Of a DNA stretch of 64,000 nucleotides, positions 11,123 through 24,999 are shown one piece after another (position 1 is the first letter of the stretch; every line of letters begins with the position of its first letter). Position numbers and translations under genes: made by a program. The stretch covers positions 499,001-563,000 of the forward strand of contig JAVYIG010000411.1 in NCBI GenBank assembly GCA_035222895.1. The letters are read 5' to 3'. A model generated the notes under the pieces. The model saw nothing but the letters and a program-made list of their open reading frames with translations, was not told the DNA's origin and did no database searches. Source of the stretch: Strongylocentrotus droebachiensis. Taxonomy: Eukaryota > Echinodermata > Echinoidea > Camarodonta > Strongylocentrotidae.

Positions 11123-14100
11123 ATCATCGAACTATCATGCAAACTTTTGCAGTCACTGCTACCTTTTCTGGATTACCTTTGGGATAGGTCATGGTCATAT
11201 TTACAGGAGTGGTGAATATATGTTTTGCTGATTTACTTGTTACATTTAAATGGTCTTAAACCATCTCTTTAAATCTTTATTTTCTGTCTGTGTAGGTATT
11301 CCTTCTATATCATTTTTAAATTGTCATTGAAGTAATTGAAATGCTGTTTAATCATCAGTGAACTCTTTGCGCTCAGAAATAGTATGAGAAATCCATAATA
11401 TTTAGCATATTAGCCTTACCACAGTAAAGCATTCCTTGAGTTTTGAAAAGTCTACACAAGAAATATATATTTTCAAGAATGCTGACTTTCCAAAGTATGC
11501 ACTTATAAAGTTATGATTTCCCCATATTTTTGTATCCCAAATCAAGAAATTGATATTGGAATTCTACCTATTTATACACTGTGCATACCCTTAAAAGTGG
11601 AATTAAGACGATGAAAGGCAGTATAAAAACACACAAGAGGATAACTACTTGGCTTCTTTCCTTCAGATATCTAGCAAACAATGCATTTCATGCATGACTG
11701 CAAACAGCAGTTTTCATCCTATTAAGCAGTGAACATACCAAGATCTTAAAACTACCCTCATATTTTACAACTCACCTACCTGCAACATTGTCTTCTTTCT
11801 TATCCTACAGAACTCACACTTTTAAGGGCCGTTGTCTAAATTTAAGCAAGCTGAAGGGCAAATAGGCTACAAAGACTTGAATTACTTCCATAACTGTAAT
11901 GCTAACCTATTACCTTGCAGAGTAAGGTAATTTATAGACAAGCACTTAACCCTCTATAATCAACTCACAGGCTGTCCTTTATTATGGACGAGTATCATGC
12001 CAATCCAGAATCTCAAACTATATGTAATTATGTGCTACCCCCTTTAGTTAAAAATAAGATCCTATGCAAGTAACCCATGTTATTTTGTCTGTGAATGATT
12101 TGCTTACAAGTACATGAATTTTTAATCTGCATTTTTGTTTTGCAGAGGATCATCTTTCCATTTTGTGCAATTCATTATATTTGTTATGCTAATAAAAGAA
12201 CATGTATGTTTACATGCCATCTACAAGTTCATAGTATGTTTGTTTAATCTTAGAAGTGAATTTGAAATTCTGCGACTTATGAATGCTTCATTCGTATATT
12301 ACTCAGCCACACACTCACTTATACACACACCCACACATACACCTCAGACTGCATAACTCCAATAGACCAAGATAGTGTAATAAATGGGCAAATCAGTAGT
12401 TCCAGAGGTAGGAAATAAAGCCGTTTTATTGCACAAGTGCAAACTAAATCTCCTAGGGCAGATAATAGAAAATTAGTCTGAGATGATTATGTACATTATG
12501 TCAAGAAACCTGTAAATGTGCGGATACCATACGGGTGCATCACATCCATTTCTTATAGTCCGTACTTTGTATTTTCCTGTAAATCTACAAAAGACACACG
12601 GATGTACACTCCATCCTTTGCATGTCTTTATAAAAGAAAAGATAAAATAAAAAGAAAGAATAAAATGACCTGATTTTTTGAAAACCAGAGCATGTCAGCA
12701 TCTTGTATTCTGATCTTTAAAACAACCTTAGAAGTACGATTACATAGATTTCCAACAATGCACAGCATTTTTGTTTCATATTATACTAAAAAGCATCTTG
12801 CTGTGTGCAAATTTTGGTTGGAACACATAACCTAATATATACAGTGTAAATAACAATGCTTTTTGAATATTTATTTCATACAAACCATTCAATATTTTTC
12901 TCATTAAATCCTCTCAATTTTATGTAGATATATAAACAAATGTCTAACCAATCCATGTGTCCCTATATTAAAATCCCCAACCTATCTCAATAGTATTTCT
13001 TTGCAATATAAATCACAAGTATTTTCTTGTATGCATTATAATCATGTATAGCTATAAATGTAAATGATGAACAAGATCTCCATAGCTTTGGTTAGAATGC
13101 AATTGTAAAATTCAAATATGAAAGAAATCTACACCTTGCTATCAATATGCTCACAATTTTTTTTTAAATGAAGAAATCAATCAGGCGCTACACAGTACAA
13201 GATACCTTAATTCCCCGTTACTATCGTCATCAACAAAATGAAGCCACACTAGATGACACTCGTACTACAAGGCGTATAAAGACAATGACGGAATGGAGAT
13301 AACATATTTCCAGAAAGGAATTCAAAGTTTAAAGGTATACCAGATATTTGACTTATAATATTAATGGCGGTTTTAAGAGTGTCATGATATACTTCATATG
13401 GAATATTTGTATCTTTTATTGAGCAAAGTATCTTTGTATGAGCCAGATGTATTTAAGTAATCTTTTATATTCAATATCACAATGTTGTTGGGGTTTCAAG
13501 TATTTTCACCTCACAACATCTTTTGTGTGAGCTTTTGGCAGAAATAACTATTCAATTCAAGATGAGATTATCATGCAATAATAAAAGCAGCAGTATTAAT
13601 AATGTCTTTTGAGTTAGTCATTCTTTTCTAGACCAAGGTTTTGAAGTTCACTGCTTGATTTTCATGACAATATTAAACCCAAAATAGACTTTTTAAAAGG
13701 TGATGCAAATGTGGTTTCAAAATCAAGGCTTAGGAATGGATTTTAAGACATTAATTGAATGAGAGTCAAACAGTCAAATGTATCTAGTAGCACTGCTCAA
13801 CCATCACAGAGATAATCACTTTGTGATTTCATTAGTTCAAGATGTAAAATGAATTTAAAATATCTATATGTCACTGCACAGATTATCATTGCTAAAGGGG
13901 TCAAACACTCATCAATTAAAGTAATCTTTCCATAAGATAGAGCTCTCATAACACAGACATTCTGAAGAAAAATAAATAAACAAGACATATCTAAACTCTC
14001 AGTTATGTCATTATAAGAGAAGGAACATACCAACACCCTGTTAGGTCCTAATGCTTCTTCTTTATGTGTGTGTTAATATCAACCTTAGTATAAACTTTTC

Positions 14101-16619
14101 CACTGTGTAGCACACATTTTTAATAAATAAGCAAGTTTATGATACATTTCCTTTTCATGATATTTATATTTAGGCACCACTAACTTTGTCAAATCAATGA
14201 AAAGAATAAAAAGAAATTTCTGCATTTTAAATCTTATCTTGAGTCCTGGTAATGTCAGAAATTAAAAGTTCAAATATGCAATACAAACTTAAACTATTTT
14301 TCTGTGATTGCTCATTAATGTTAACTGCCAAATGATTATGGGAGAAATGTAAAGTAGCCGATTCATAAGCTCAGAAAGATAAGAAAGTTAAGCTAGATGT
14401 CCCAACTACATGTCAAGTACTAGACCCTGTAGTTTTGGTAAATTTGATTTCCAGGAAACTTTTGTTAATTTGGTTTTGTTTTGCTGATCTAAACAACAGA
14501 TCTACCGCATGATGAACAATTCCAGAATTACCTCAACCATTACCAGAATACAAGATAAGCTTCAAATACAAAAACTTATTTTGAGATAAATAAAACAAGA
14601 ATGATCTTACATAAAATGTGCAATATAATGCAACTTTGTGGTGCAATTCATTTCTGTTTTATACCCTGTTTGTGTACAGAGTGCCTAACAACATTTGGGA
14701 AGTTCTCTAAAGCTGTGTAGGACAGCCATGGATCTTTTTCTTCTTCAAATTTGATACCTTTAATAATTCTGTTACTACGGCTGAAGAAATCACTATGGAC
14801 TGCTTTAATACATACAGCAAAATAAGTGTTAAAGCAGTGACTGTTCAAAAAGATATATGGAAAAGGGTGGTGAATTTCTCTCTCTTACAATGTTGTTGAA
14901 ATAACCCCATTAGCAGCTCAGTTAAGCCCTCTTCACACATGACATCTAAACTACCTAAAAATGGCCAAAGTAAAATGGACTGATATTTAAACATTGCGCT
15001 TTACAGTAATTATCTTGTAGCACAACACACTGATGAGTATACCCAAGGGGCTCTTTTGCCATCCAGCTACTTTGTTTTCATCATCTTGAATTATTATTCA
15101 TTTACACATTAAACAAATTCCAAACAATTTTTTTTTGAAGGCATTTTACAGAGTTGTGTGTGAACAAGGCTTCAAAAAGCTGTATCAGATCAATATCACC
15201 TTTTGTACAATAAATCTCTGTATAAAGAGAGCAATCCCCCATTATAGAAAAATTACCCATGGTATTATTATTAAAAGGATTAAAAAATATCATTTCATGG
15301 CAACATAGTTTCCACTGATCCCTAAAAGAAAAAATATTTCTTTCAATTAATTAATGTTTTATTAATAAAATGGTTTAGAAATTATAGATTAATATAATAA
15401 CAATAGAGTTATGAATAAAAATATGATATAACTTTCAAATGCACACAATGATTTTTTTTTCTTCAATCATTTTTCACCGTTATGAACAACAACAAAAAAA
15501 ATCAGCTTTTAAAATTCACCTTGAACAGCTTTGCAGTACCATTTAGCTTTTTTATGTTCTGCTATTTTGTTGATATTTTGGAAAAAGTACATATTGGATT
15601 GTTTCAAGCAAGTGATTATCATTTACGGTTTAAAAGAGAATTTTGATTCATCTGTATTTGTCATTTATTTGGAAAATGTATATCATCAACGAAACTAACC
15701 ATGATTGTCTAAGAATAACATTCTTTGGGATGTATTTCGATTATTGTTTGAAACGTTTTGGACTGATCTTTCATTTGGTATTTTTTCAATAGTTAAATAG
15801 TACTTGAAGAACCACATGCAAAGAGCTGTTTTCATGTTTGTAGAGCCAATACCATAGAATGATAGATTGTACCTATTATCACACCAAATTAAATGAGGTA
15901 TTCAATCCCATAGGATAACATTTCTGCAGCCTTCATATTAATACACTTGTAAGTACAAACCTTAACGTTTGGTAGTCTAGTAGACTAATTGCACATCTGT
16001 TTACTGTTTTAATATAATGGCAAGAAACTTAAAGAGGAAAGGAGTAGATTTCAAAGGCTTTTTGGACCTCAATGAAACCAAAGAAATCGATAAACTTGTT
16101 TGATTTAACATTCAAAACATGGAGGGTGTTTTTGTAAAAGTCAGTTATGACTTTTATTCAATATTTAATCTGACAAATTGAAATCTGATCAGTGGGATAT
16201 TGGTAACTTTACATATCTGGTCAATAATCACAGTTAGATGGAAACTGCCGCTTAATACGTCCAATAGTAATAACAGCAATAATAAAATCATTGTTTACTT
16301 GAACTAACCAGCAGTTCTTAAAACTTGTACTTATACCCAATATTGCAATAAACATGAATTTTTTAATGATATATAAAATGGGGTATACTCTTCTCATAAC
16401 ACTTAAAAATCATAATAAAATGTTTTATTACTAAAAACCCACTGGAATGAAATAAAAGGAATACAAAGAACTACATGAACAGACAATCTTAAACTTCACT
16501 AGGCTTAATTCATTGGGCAATGACCCAAATAACAATTTACGTAACATTTTTTTACTAGATTGTCATTCAGCATGTTTCTACAGGATTTCAAAAAAACATT
16601 AATTTCCTGACTTTTCCAG
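11123..16619. other. Intergenic DNA, no gene seen
   Basis: AT-rich unique-looking sequence. Short reading frames exist on both strands but none has similarity, matched splice sites or biased composition. A CA-rich patch lies at 12307-12345. Confidence 0.6.
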
Positions 16620-16681
16620 GTACCTGCTTCAGCAGACACTTACCAAATAGCTTACCCATCTCCAGAGGTGGATTTTTCTGG
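16620..16681 (+). other. Exon-like 62-nt segment, uncertain
   Basis: Follows a good acceptor (GACTTTTCCAG) and precedes GTACGT. The frame reads VPASADTYQIAYPSPEVDFS without a stop. I do not recognise the peptide, and no partner exon was found nearby, so it may be chance. Confidence 0.15.
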
Positions 16682-17399
16682 GTACGTTTGCCTTCTCAGT
16701 TCTGTAGAAACTTTAGAGTTTATCCACCTTCCCGACACCCTCTTGTCTGCTCTATTCCATTAAATATGCTTCTGTAGAGACTGATTGTTTACATTCCCAT
16801 AGGGGTTACTTTCCAAGTCTATCCTGGACTGGGTATACAATGTCATTATTTTTTGTGTACCCTGTAGCAACATGCTGATTGATATGTACGCATCCATTTG
16901 AGATTAAAAAGCTGACCCTTGCCAATTATCTTTTTGTTTGAAACACAAAATGATAGATACCTTGTTTTAAAATAAAGATTCCTTGGTTAGAATTGTAATT
17001 TCACCTATGAATCTTATTTGACCATATTCATCTAGAGTTTGGTCATTTAGGGCATGACTAATGAGCTAACAAACATGTTATAATCCATGACCATCCATTC
17101 AAGAAAACAGAGACAAATAAACTGTGATGCTGGCTGGCAGGTTAACTATGTACTCTAATAATTTGTGCAAAATACTACTTTGTAAATCATGTACATGTGT
17201 ATCTTTACTTTACTGGAGGATCAAGCATACAGTTGAAGACCACTCAAAATGTGATATGCTATTCTGTGGGCACAATGCATTTCATTGATAACTCAATATT
17301 GGAGTAGTTATTGGAACACAATTTAGTTCAAACTTTCATCTCAAACCTACAATTTAAGCATAAAAGTGTGTTTTTTTTCAGTTCCAGACTTGTAATCGC

Positions 17400-17870
17400 A
17401 TGCTATTTCTGTTGAAGACATCCGATGTGCCGGGGAGTTGAGAAGGGATCCTTGGTATTGATACATACATAGCATGTGCAGGTCGATCGAGCTATGATTC
17501 CATCACAGAGAAATATTCCTGCCTTCATAGACTAGTCTTACATTTCTTCACACACAAAGACTTCTCTGTTGACGCATACTACAGCTATCACGTCTTGCTA
17601 TAAAAACGTACCACTCACGATGGCTGCTCGCATCAAACCTTTGGTGTTCCAAGTTAAAAAACAACACTTTAGGGTATGGCTTCCTGGCTAACGCTTGGTG
17701 CCGCGTTGTGTGCCTACATGACACGATCACAAGGTTTGAACTTTGCGTTCAGGGCTCATTGTTTCCTCGTTTGAAGCCATCGGTGCCCTCGTATTAAGGT
17801 GGGAGCGAACAAGCAGCGCTGCTCGTTGCCATCGCGAGTTAACACCCATCTATTCAAATGAGCGTATCCA
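17400..17870. other. CpG-rich patch in intergenic DNA
   Basis: About two dozen CpG dinucleotides in ~470 bp, against very few in the flanks, including AGCAGCGCTGCTCG and CATCGCGAG. No open frame here has recognisable similarity, and the longest - strand frame lacks an ATG start. It could be a distal promoter or enhancer, an untranslated exon, or a young unidentified insertion. Confidence 0.4.
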
Positions 17871-18251
17871 AAGAGGAGAGAAGCAAGAAGAAAGATTAAA
17901 TAGGCAAGGGTTATGAGAGAATAATCTCAGCTTCTGATTGGCAAAAGGGAAAGAAACAATTCATACTCTACTTCAATCTCATATAAAAGTCTTTAAAAAA
18001 AATTGAAGGACCAGAGAATATGCAAAAATCTGTGCAAGAGTATCTTTGTCTCTTCTCCTTTGTAGAAGATGGTCCGTTGAAGAACACACACATTAATGAA
18101 ACAGAGAGACACAATTACACGTCTCTGAAGTCTCTTGCGAGCTGTTAATTTGTCATTATTAATGCCTAGCATGTCATTGCACGCCTTTACATGTCAGGTT
18201 GAGAAGTAGTTTTGTTTCTCAAGAAGCAGTGCTAGTAAAAAGCCACTCGGC

Positions 18252-18299
18252 CGGGTAGGTCTGGCTGGAGTAGGTCAGGCTGGTGTAGGTCGGGTAGTC
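18252..18299. repeat. Minisatellite, ~16-bp unit x3
   Basis: Three imperfect GTAGGTCDGGCTGG units in tandem. Confidence 0.7.
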
Positions 18300-18517
18300 G
18301 ATGCTTAGTTGCAAGGTGTTTTCATGTTAGGTGACTTAGCATGTCAGACCACCATTCTAAGGGTGGGTGTATGTGATTGTTGGATGGGAGCTAGGGTCCT
18401 CTCATTAAGATTTTGATGGTATTTTGATTGTCATCATCATCCACAATGCCACATGCAGTAGTCACAATGCTCTATAAGAGCCAGGATCCATAGAAAATAG
18501 CCTTATCCAGCCGGCAT

Positions 18518-18600
18518 AGGCTTGGTTAGACTAAGTGTAGGTTCATTAGATGCTCAGACAGGCTTGGTTAGACTATGTGTAGATTCGTAAGATGCTGCAT
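18518..18600. repeat. 42-bp tandem duplication
   Basis: AGGCTTGGTTAGACTA starts at 18518 and again at 18560, followed in both copies by GTGTAG-TTC-T-AGATGCT with few mismatches. Confidence 0.8.
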
Positions 18601-21600
18601 TAACTTGTTAGGGTGCTGAAAACAAGAGCAGATAAAAAAAAAACACAATCAAGAACAAACAAGCATGGATGAAATGAAAGGTGATATTCATAGAAGCATG
18701 GTAAAGGATGATAAAAAGCTTTCTAAACTTGTAAGGTGCAATAAGTCGATCCTTTCAACTTTTTCATCATGTTCATGATATATGACCAAAATGCACAGCA
18801 ATGAAAGGGCAGAAGTATAGTTTCAAAGAAAAACAAATTTCTTTAAGATTCAAATTTCCCCCAAAATAATTTCATCTAGTCTTTGGAAGATTTTATTATT
18901 CCTTTAGGGTACGGTACCCTGATTATTAAAAATAGGTGCAGAAAAACTTCAAATATTTTGCATGTTAGCTTTTAGGAAAAGCATCTTTATATTAGGCATT
19001 TTTTTGTATATCTTAAGAATTTTGAAATGTCAAAGCAAAGTTATTTGTAAGCTTTATTGGTTGCCAAAACTGTTAATTTTACTGAACCATTTTGCAAAGA
19101 GTATGCCTGATATGTCAGGATGAAATCTAATAAAATAAAGATGTCAATACTCTTTAAAGCGATGTACGTAAACTAGTTTAAATAATTTTACAAAAAGTTG
19201 CCTGCATCTAACCCTTCAGGCAATTGATTATTTATTCTATATTACGAGGGGCTATTAAAATTAATTTTACCAGCTAATTAATTCTTATATAATGTAACAT
19301 CCAAATGGCACAAATATCATGAATTACTCATAACATGATTTTTTTTCTTCTTCATGGGATGAATAGTCATGCCAGTAACAAAGAAACAACAAAAATATCA
19401 AATATTCATGTCACTTTCACACTATAACTAACAACTTTTTACAAGGCATAAATTTGGATCACACCAGATGCATAATACTATACATGTACATACAGCATAT
19501 CAAAGGGAAGGGAAGGGGTTGAATGTGGATGGGGAGGGATAAAACAAATAATATAGTCCTGTCTGTTGTCATAAGTCTTTTTCAGCCCTTACTAAGATTG
19601 ACTGACAGTAGTAGCTAGAAACTTTGTTATATCTGATATTTACTCATTCAGTACTACATGTTATAGTATATACCACAGTAAATGGACTCTTAAAGGCGTT
19701 TGATACATCTAAATGATCAGCACAGGGACTTCCAGAGTGTACGCAGGTATGCCAATTTTGGCTATATAGAGCAAAATATCACCCTCAAATCTTATTGATT
19801 TCAATTAAGGTGGGCCTCTACTCCAAACAGAAATCAAGCAAATCAGTGATATCATATGCTTCTCTCATGAGTCCTTCAAAGGTCAACAAAAAGTTTTAAT
19901 TTTGCTTTTCCTGCATGAATTTGTTATAAGTTTGTAAGATGGATTTAGTACTGAATTGTGAGTATATTTTTGGAATTATCCTTTCCACTTTCTGGAAATG
20001 GTATACAAAAGAAACAAAGAAAAACAAATCCTTAAGCCAGACTTCCATTTTTTTTATAGGAATGAAGAAAATCATGCTGGTGATACTTAGTAGAATGGAT
20101 GCATCTGACACATTGTACGTACTTTGGATAACTACACTTTTTAATGTTTCTGAGATTATCTCAATCAGAAGCAAGCTTTCAGAGTGTTATCTGTACCAAC
20201 ATGACGAAAACCAACTTCAAATATTGTCTATAAATATGTCTGAGAATGCTTCAATATAAATGAGACTATGGTACTACATAGTTCATTTTATTTTCTGGTA
20301 TGCATACAATCCTGTGCTTTTTGAATAAATCATTGATTTAGTGGAAGACAAAACATGAACAATTCATTTTACTGTCATTTTCTCTGCCATTCAAGAGAAA
20401 ATATTTAAATTCAATGCTCTGATACTGAACAAATAGGATCTCAGACTAAACTATTCTTGTCTTAATTTTTTACAATATAATAATATATCCACATAACATG
20501 ATACCATTAAAACAAGACACAAAATAAATGATAAAATAAAATACAAAAACAAAGTGGATCAGGGGGTGGTGAAGGGATGACAACATCTTAAGGAACACAT
20601 ATCATACTTATAGTTTGTGCACCTTCAATTAAAGTTAGAAATGGGTTTGCTTCTGTGTAGTGAGCACTTTCCATTAAACTTCTAGTTTGGATTTGGTGAG
20701 ATGGATTTGAATATGATATAATTTAATGATTCTGTAGAATACATAGTGTAGTGCTGTCTCACCCATTACATCATACAAACAGGTTTATACTAGTCCAAAC
20801 CAGTTGAAGCCAGTATTTGGCAGTACAAACTAACATAGGAGCAGTGGAAGAGGGATGCGCAATCGGGTCAGGTCAGCAATACATGCAGCTCACATACAGG
20901 TATATTAGTGCACATACATGCATGTATAGGATATAGGGTAAGATAGTGGTGACATAGAGTTACATAGCGTTACGCAAAACAAGGGCTACTGTATTCACAA
21001 TACTTCACATACAAAACATATACACAAGATACAACAAATAACAATCGTAGATGAGAAAGTTAGAAAGTGCAGACCATTTCCTGAGAATGTCAAGTAGATA
21101 AGAAAAGCAGTAAATACTAATATGTCTCATCTCATGCTCTATGTGAAAGTCACAGAAATGTTGGGAATTTCACTATTTTCCTGATTAACATTGAATGTAT
21201 TTTGCTCTTATTTTAACAGTTTGCACAAATCTAACCAGGTTGGACCACTGGCAGATTTGTAAAACTGATGATAACCTTTCAGTGACAACAAAATATTTCA
21301 ATATGAAAATGATCTGCACTTAAAACATTGACAAACAAAGTAATAAAATACTCCATTAAATAAATACTGAAGATCATGAGATGATTATTCCTACCGGTAA
21401 TCTATTTTTGTTTGTCTATCTTTTTTACTGAATCAATATAAAACTACACATTTAGGCCTTTGCACATGAAAATGGTAAATTTGGGTTAACCTATTGTTAA
21501 TAATATAAACTGTCTAATGGTAATTTGTAAACTTTTGGACATTCCAACACTAAAAAATGACAGTTAAATATTTAAATTGGTGTTCACAATAACAGAATTA

Positions 21601-24600
21601 GCAAAAATAAGTGTAATATATTTTTTTTTTTTTTTTAACATAATGTGGAAATCTTTGTATGCATTTCTAAAAGAATATTCATCATGCAAAAGTTTGCTTG
21701 GATAATTCATCTAGGCAGAATATGCAGAAGATTGTCAGGTTTTAAGGTGAAAGGTACAAAATATCATGGTTAGTAAACTGATCTGCCGTGAGACATTAGC
21801 ACTTAAAGCAAAAACATTGGCACCTGACAAAGTGAAACTTTTCCCCATGCACATTTTAGAAGTAGTTGATTGGCTCAATTTTGTTTTAATTTGATGTGTA
21901 AAGGCCTTGTAGTAGAGGAATGGTTGCTACATGAGTGAGGATCTTTCTTTCATTTTTCCTTTTAGAAAAAGAAAGTTTTAGTACCATGATTAGTGTTGAG
22001 GTGAAGCGTCTGCAAAGCGGCATCATTTATCCAAGACTTCGGCCTTGGTTGCCAGACTGGGCAATTTAGGGATCAGAGACTTGGTCTGAGATGAGTAAAA
22101 ACAAATGCATAAAAAAATGAAGGAAAAAAAGAACATATAAATGAAACAGATGAAGATTACATAGTACTCAACAACGTATAAAATGAAAGATTTACATGAA
22201 AAGTGAAAGAAATTGAAAATTCTAGATGCTTTGTATGATAGGATGTTTGATGACCCAGTATGTCTTTTGATGCCACACTCGTTGACTAAACTATCACACT
22301 GTTAATAGTGAATGGTGTCTATTTATTGATAGAAAGATGGTATGATAGTTTTAGAACACATTGCCTCTATATGACATCCCAATTTATAGTCAAGAACTGG
22401 AGGGCTATATGTGCATTGTTTTATATAATATCTATTAATAATAAATGAGTGCAAACATAATAAAATTATGAGAAAGAGAGAATAAGGAAAATAGAGCTTT
22501 ACTATGAAAAATTAAATTTTGATTAGATATACCCAAGATTATAGGAAATAAATATAAATGTCAACAAAAAGTCAGAGAGCAAAAAAATTCTAGCTTTAAC
22601 AGAAATCATAAATGAACTAAGTTGCTAAAAAGAACTGATTGATAAATGAAACATTAAAATAAAAACGAAAATGTGAAAATAAACATAACCTCATATTCTT
22701 AGAACAGTTTAGAGATCTACATTTTCAATCTCTTTTAAGATTTATTTTCAACCATGATACTCCCCAAATGTCAATATCATATCTTAATATTCATGGAAAA
22801 TGAATAGCTTGCCTCTCTTCATGGATTTCCAAACCAAGTCATGAATCATAAGGTCTAATACCACTCTTTGTTTAAAGATGTACAATGAAACATTGGACCA
22901 TGATTATTAAAAACTTATCTCAGGATATATCATTTATGATTTGTAAACTTGATTGGAAATTAAATGTCTTGTTCATTTTCAATTTTCTCTTCACTTCATA
23001 AATATAAAGGAATACAATGGGACCACTTGTTATTCAACCCATCCCCCTCGAAAATTGTGCCTCAAAGAAAACCTATTGATGTTAACCACTAAGATGATTG
23101 AATAAAATAACTAACATGAATAATATGTTATCAACTATCTGAACCAAGAATATCATTTAAAGAACAGTGACAAGATGTCTTTCTCCCCCAAAAAGAACTC
23201 CCAAATTGTTTGTAATACATCTTCTGAATTTTTGGTCCCCATAGTTGTATTCCTTATTCATGGAAATGAACTGGTTACAAATAACTTCATCTCTATAACT
23301 ATGTGAAAGCTAAGATTTTGATTAGGTCAGTCTGTGCTTTATTTTTGAGAGTTAATTCCTTTTTGCTTCTATAGGGGTTCTCACTAAACAGACAACACTT
23401 CTAAACCATGATTTTAGGGGAAAATAACCCAAATCTATAAAAATTTCATTTTTGTTAAAAGAAGGGGGAAAAAGACCTGAAGACATTGATTGTCTTGTAA
23501 AAATAACATGTTATTGTTAGTGCATTAGTTTACTAAGAGGGAAAATGAGTTAAGTGTTATACCTACAACATGATACACAATGTGTTAATCAACAACAAAA
23601 TTAGGTTAACAGAATCTGATTAAAGATCTAATGTATGTAATATTCTAAGAGCTGTGACAGATGACTACTACCCAATAGACTTGGCTACTGTCTGTGTAAG
23701 TAAGTGACTGCTCCCATACAACGACACAAGAACACATGGAACAAGAACACCAGCTAAATAAATAATGAGAATGAGATGGTTAGTAGATGCATAGATGATA
23801 TACACATAATGAATGGAAAAAAAGAATACAAAAGAAAGAAGTTTTTGAGTGGTACAGCATGCCATGGCTCTTTTTTTTGTTGCTTCTGTTATGTTTTCAT
23901 GGCTGAGGATAAAGAGGAAGCAAGGAATTGCATCGGATTGTCTTGTCCTTATAGAAACACAGGGAAAGCAAATTGAATTACAGGAATATTCAGGCCATAC
24001 AATACAATCAAGTTTTGAAATAGACCTTTCTTTGAAATATTTATACTAACATTTCATTTGGTTTAATTACCATAGATATTTTACAAGACCAAACGAACAA
24101 TATATTTTTATGTTTCTTTTGAACAAAGTGCAAAGTCAACTATTCCAAAATATCAATAAATGCTCAACGCTTTCAACAATGTTATTCTATAATGATTTAG
24201 TAAACAGTTCATAGTGTGGCCTGTCTTTGAACAAATTAATCTTGAAGCACTGTTTCATTTAAGCTCTACACTGATCTGTAAGTTTGATCTAAACTACATG
24301 TAAACACCAAATATTGAATCTGCTCTGTTGTAGAATAGAAAATGAGCCCCTAGTTGGATGGGACATGCTTTAAGGTAACATTTAATGCCACAATATTTCA
24401 AGGATATAGAATGCTAAGATGAAACATGTTAGGCATGAGAATATGGTGTTATACTACAACTTGAGATGTTCGACATCATTGAACAAATGACTGTGATTGC
24501 AAAGCTGTATAGATGCTACGATACTGCTAAAAGAGAATGGTGTTAGCTATTGATAGTAATGTGCAAGATATATAGAATGCAGGCAAGCATCTCTCCATTT

Positions 24601-24999
24601 ATAACAGGCAACATTTTCATTTTCCATATTTTTTCTCCACTGACCCTTTTTTGGTATAAAGCAAATTGCATACATTTGTCATCTATGCATATTTTGATGA
24701 ATTTGATGAATCATGTCATTGAATAGTCACATCAAGGGTCTCTGGTTCTTTCTCGTAAGAATTTCTTAAAAACCAATTATTCTCCAAGATATGATGTTCT
24801 GAGATGACATTTGCTTTTTAATACCATATCTTAACCATATTCAAAGCTATTAAACAATCGATGCAAGGGAATATATATGGGTGGCTGCACTAATATTTTC
24901 TGAAGTGATATTGTGTCTGAAAAGGTACCAAAATAGCCAAGATAGCTGATAATTTAGAATAGAATTTCCATGAAGTCACTAGAAAGTAAGATAAGATGA

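Noticed and set aside
17548..17730. 60-codon - strand frame in the CpG-rich patch
   Set aside because: It begins with GTG rather than ATG and has no similarity to the RGS6/7 C-terminal tail, so I did not treat it as an alternative last exon.
19896..20259. Overlapping ~92- and 106-codon frames on opposite strands
   Set aside because: Low-complexity AT-rich translation with no recognisable domain, no splice sites supporting an exon and no neighbours; consistent with chance.
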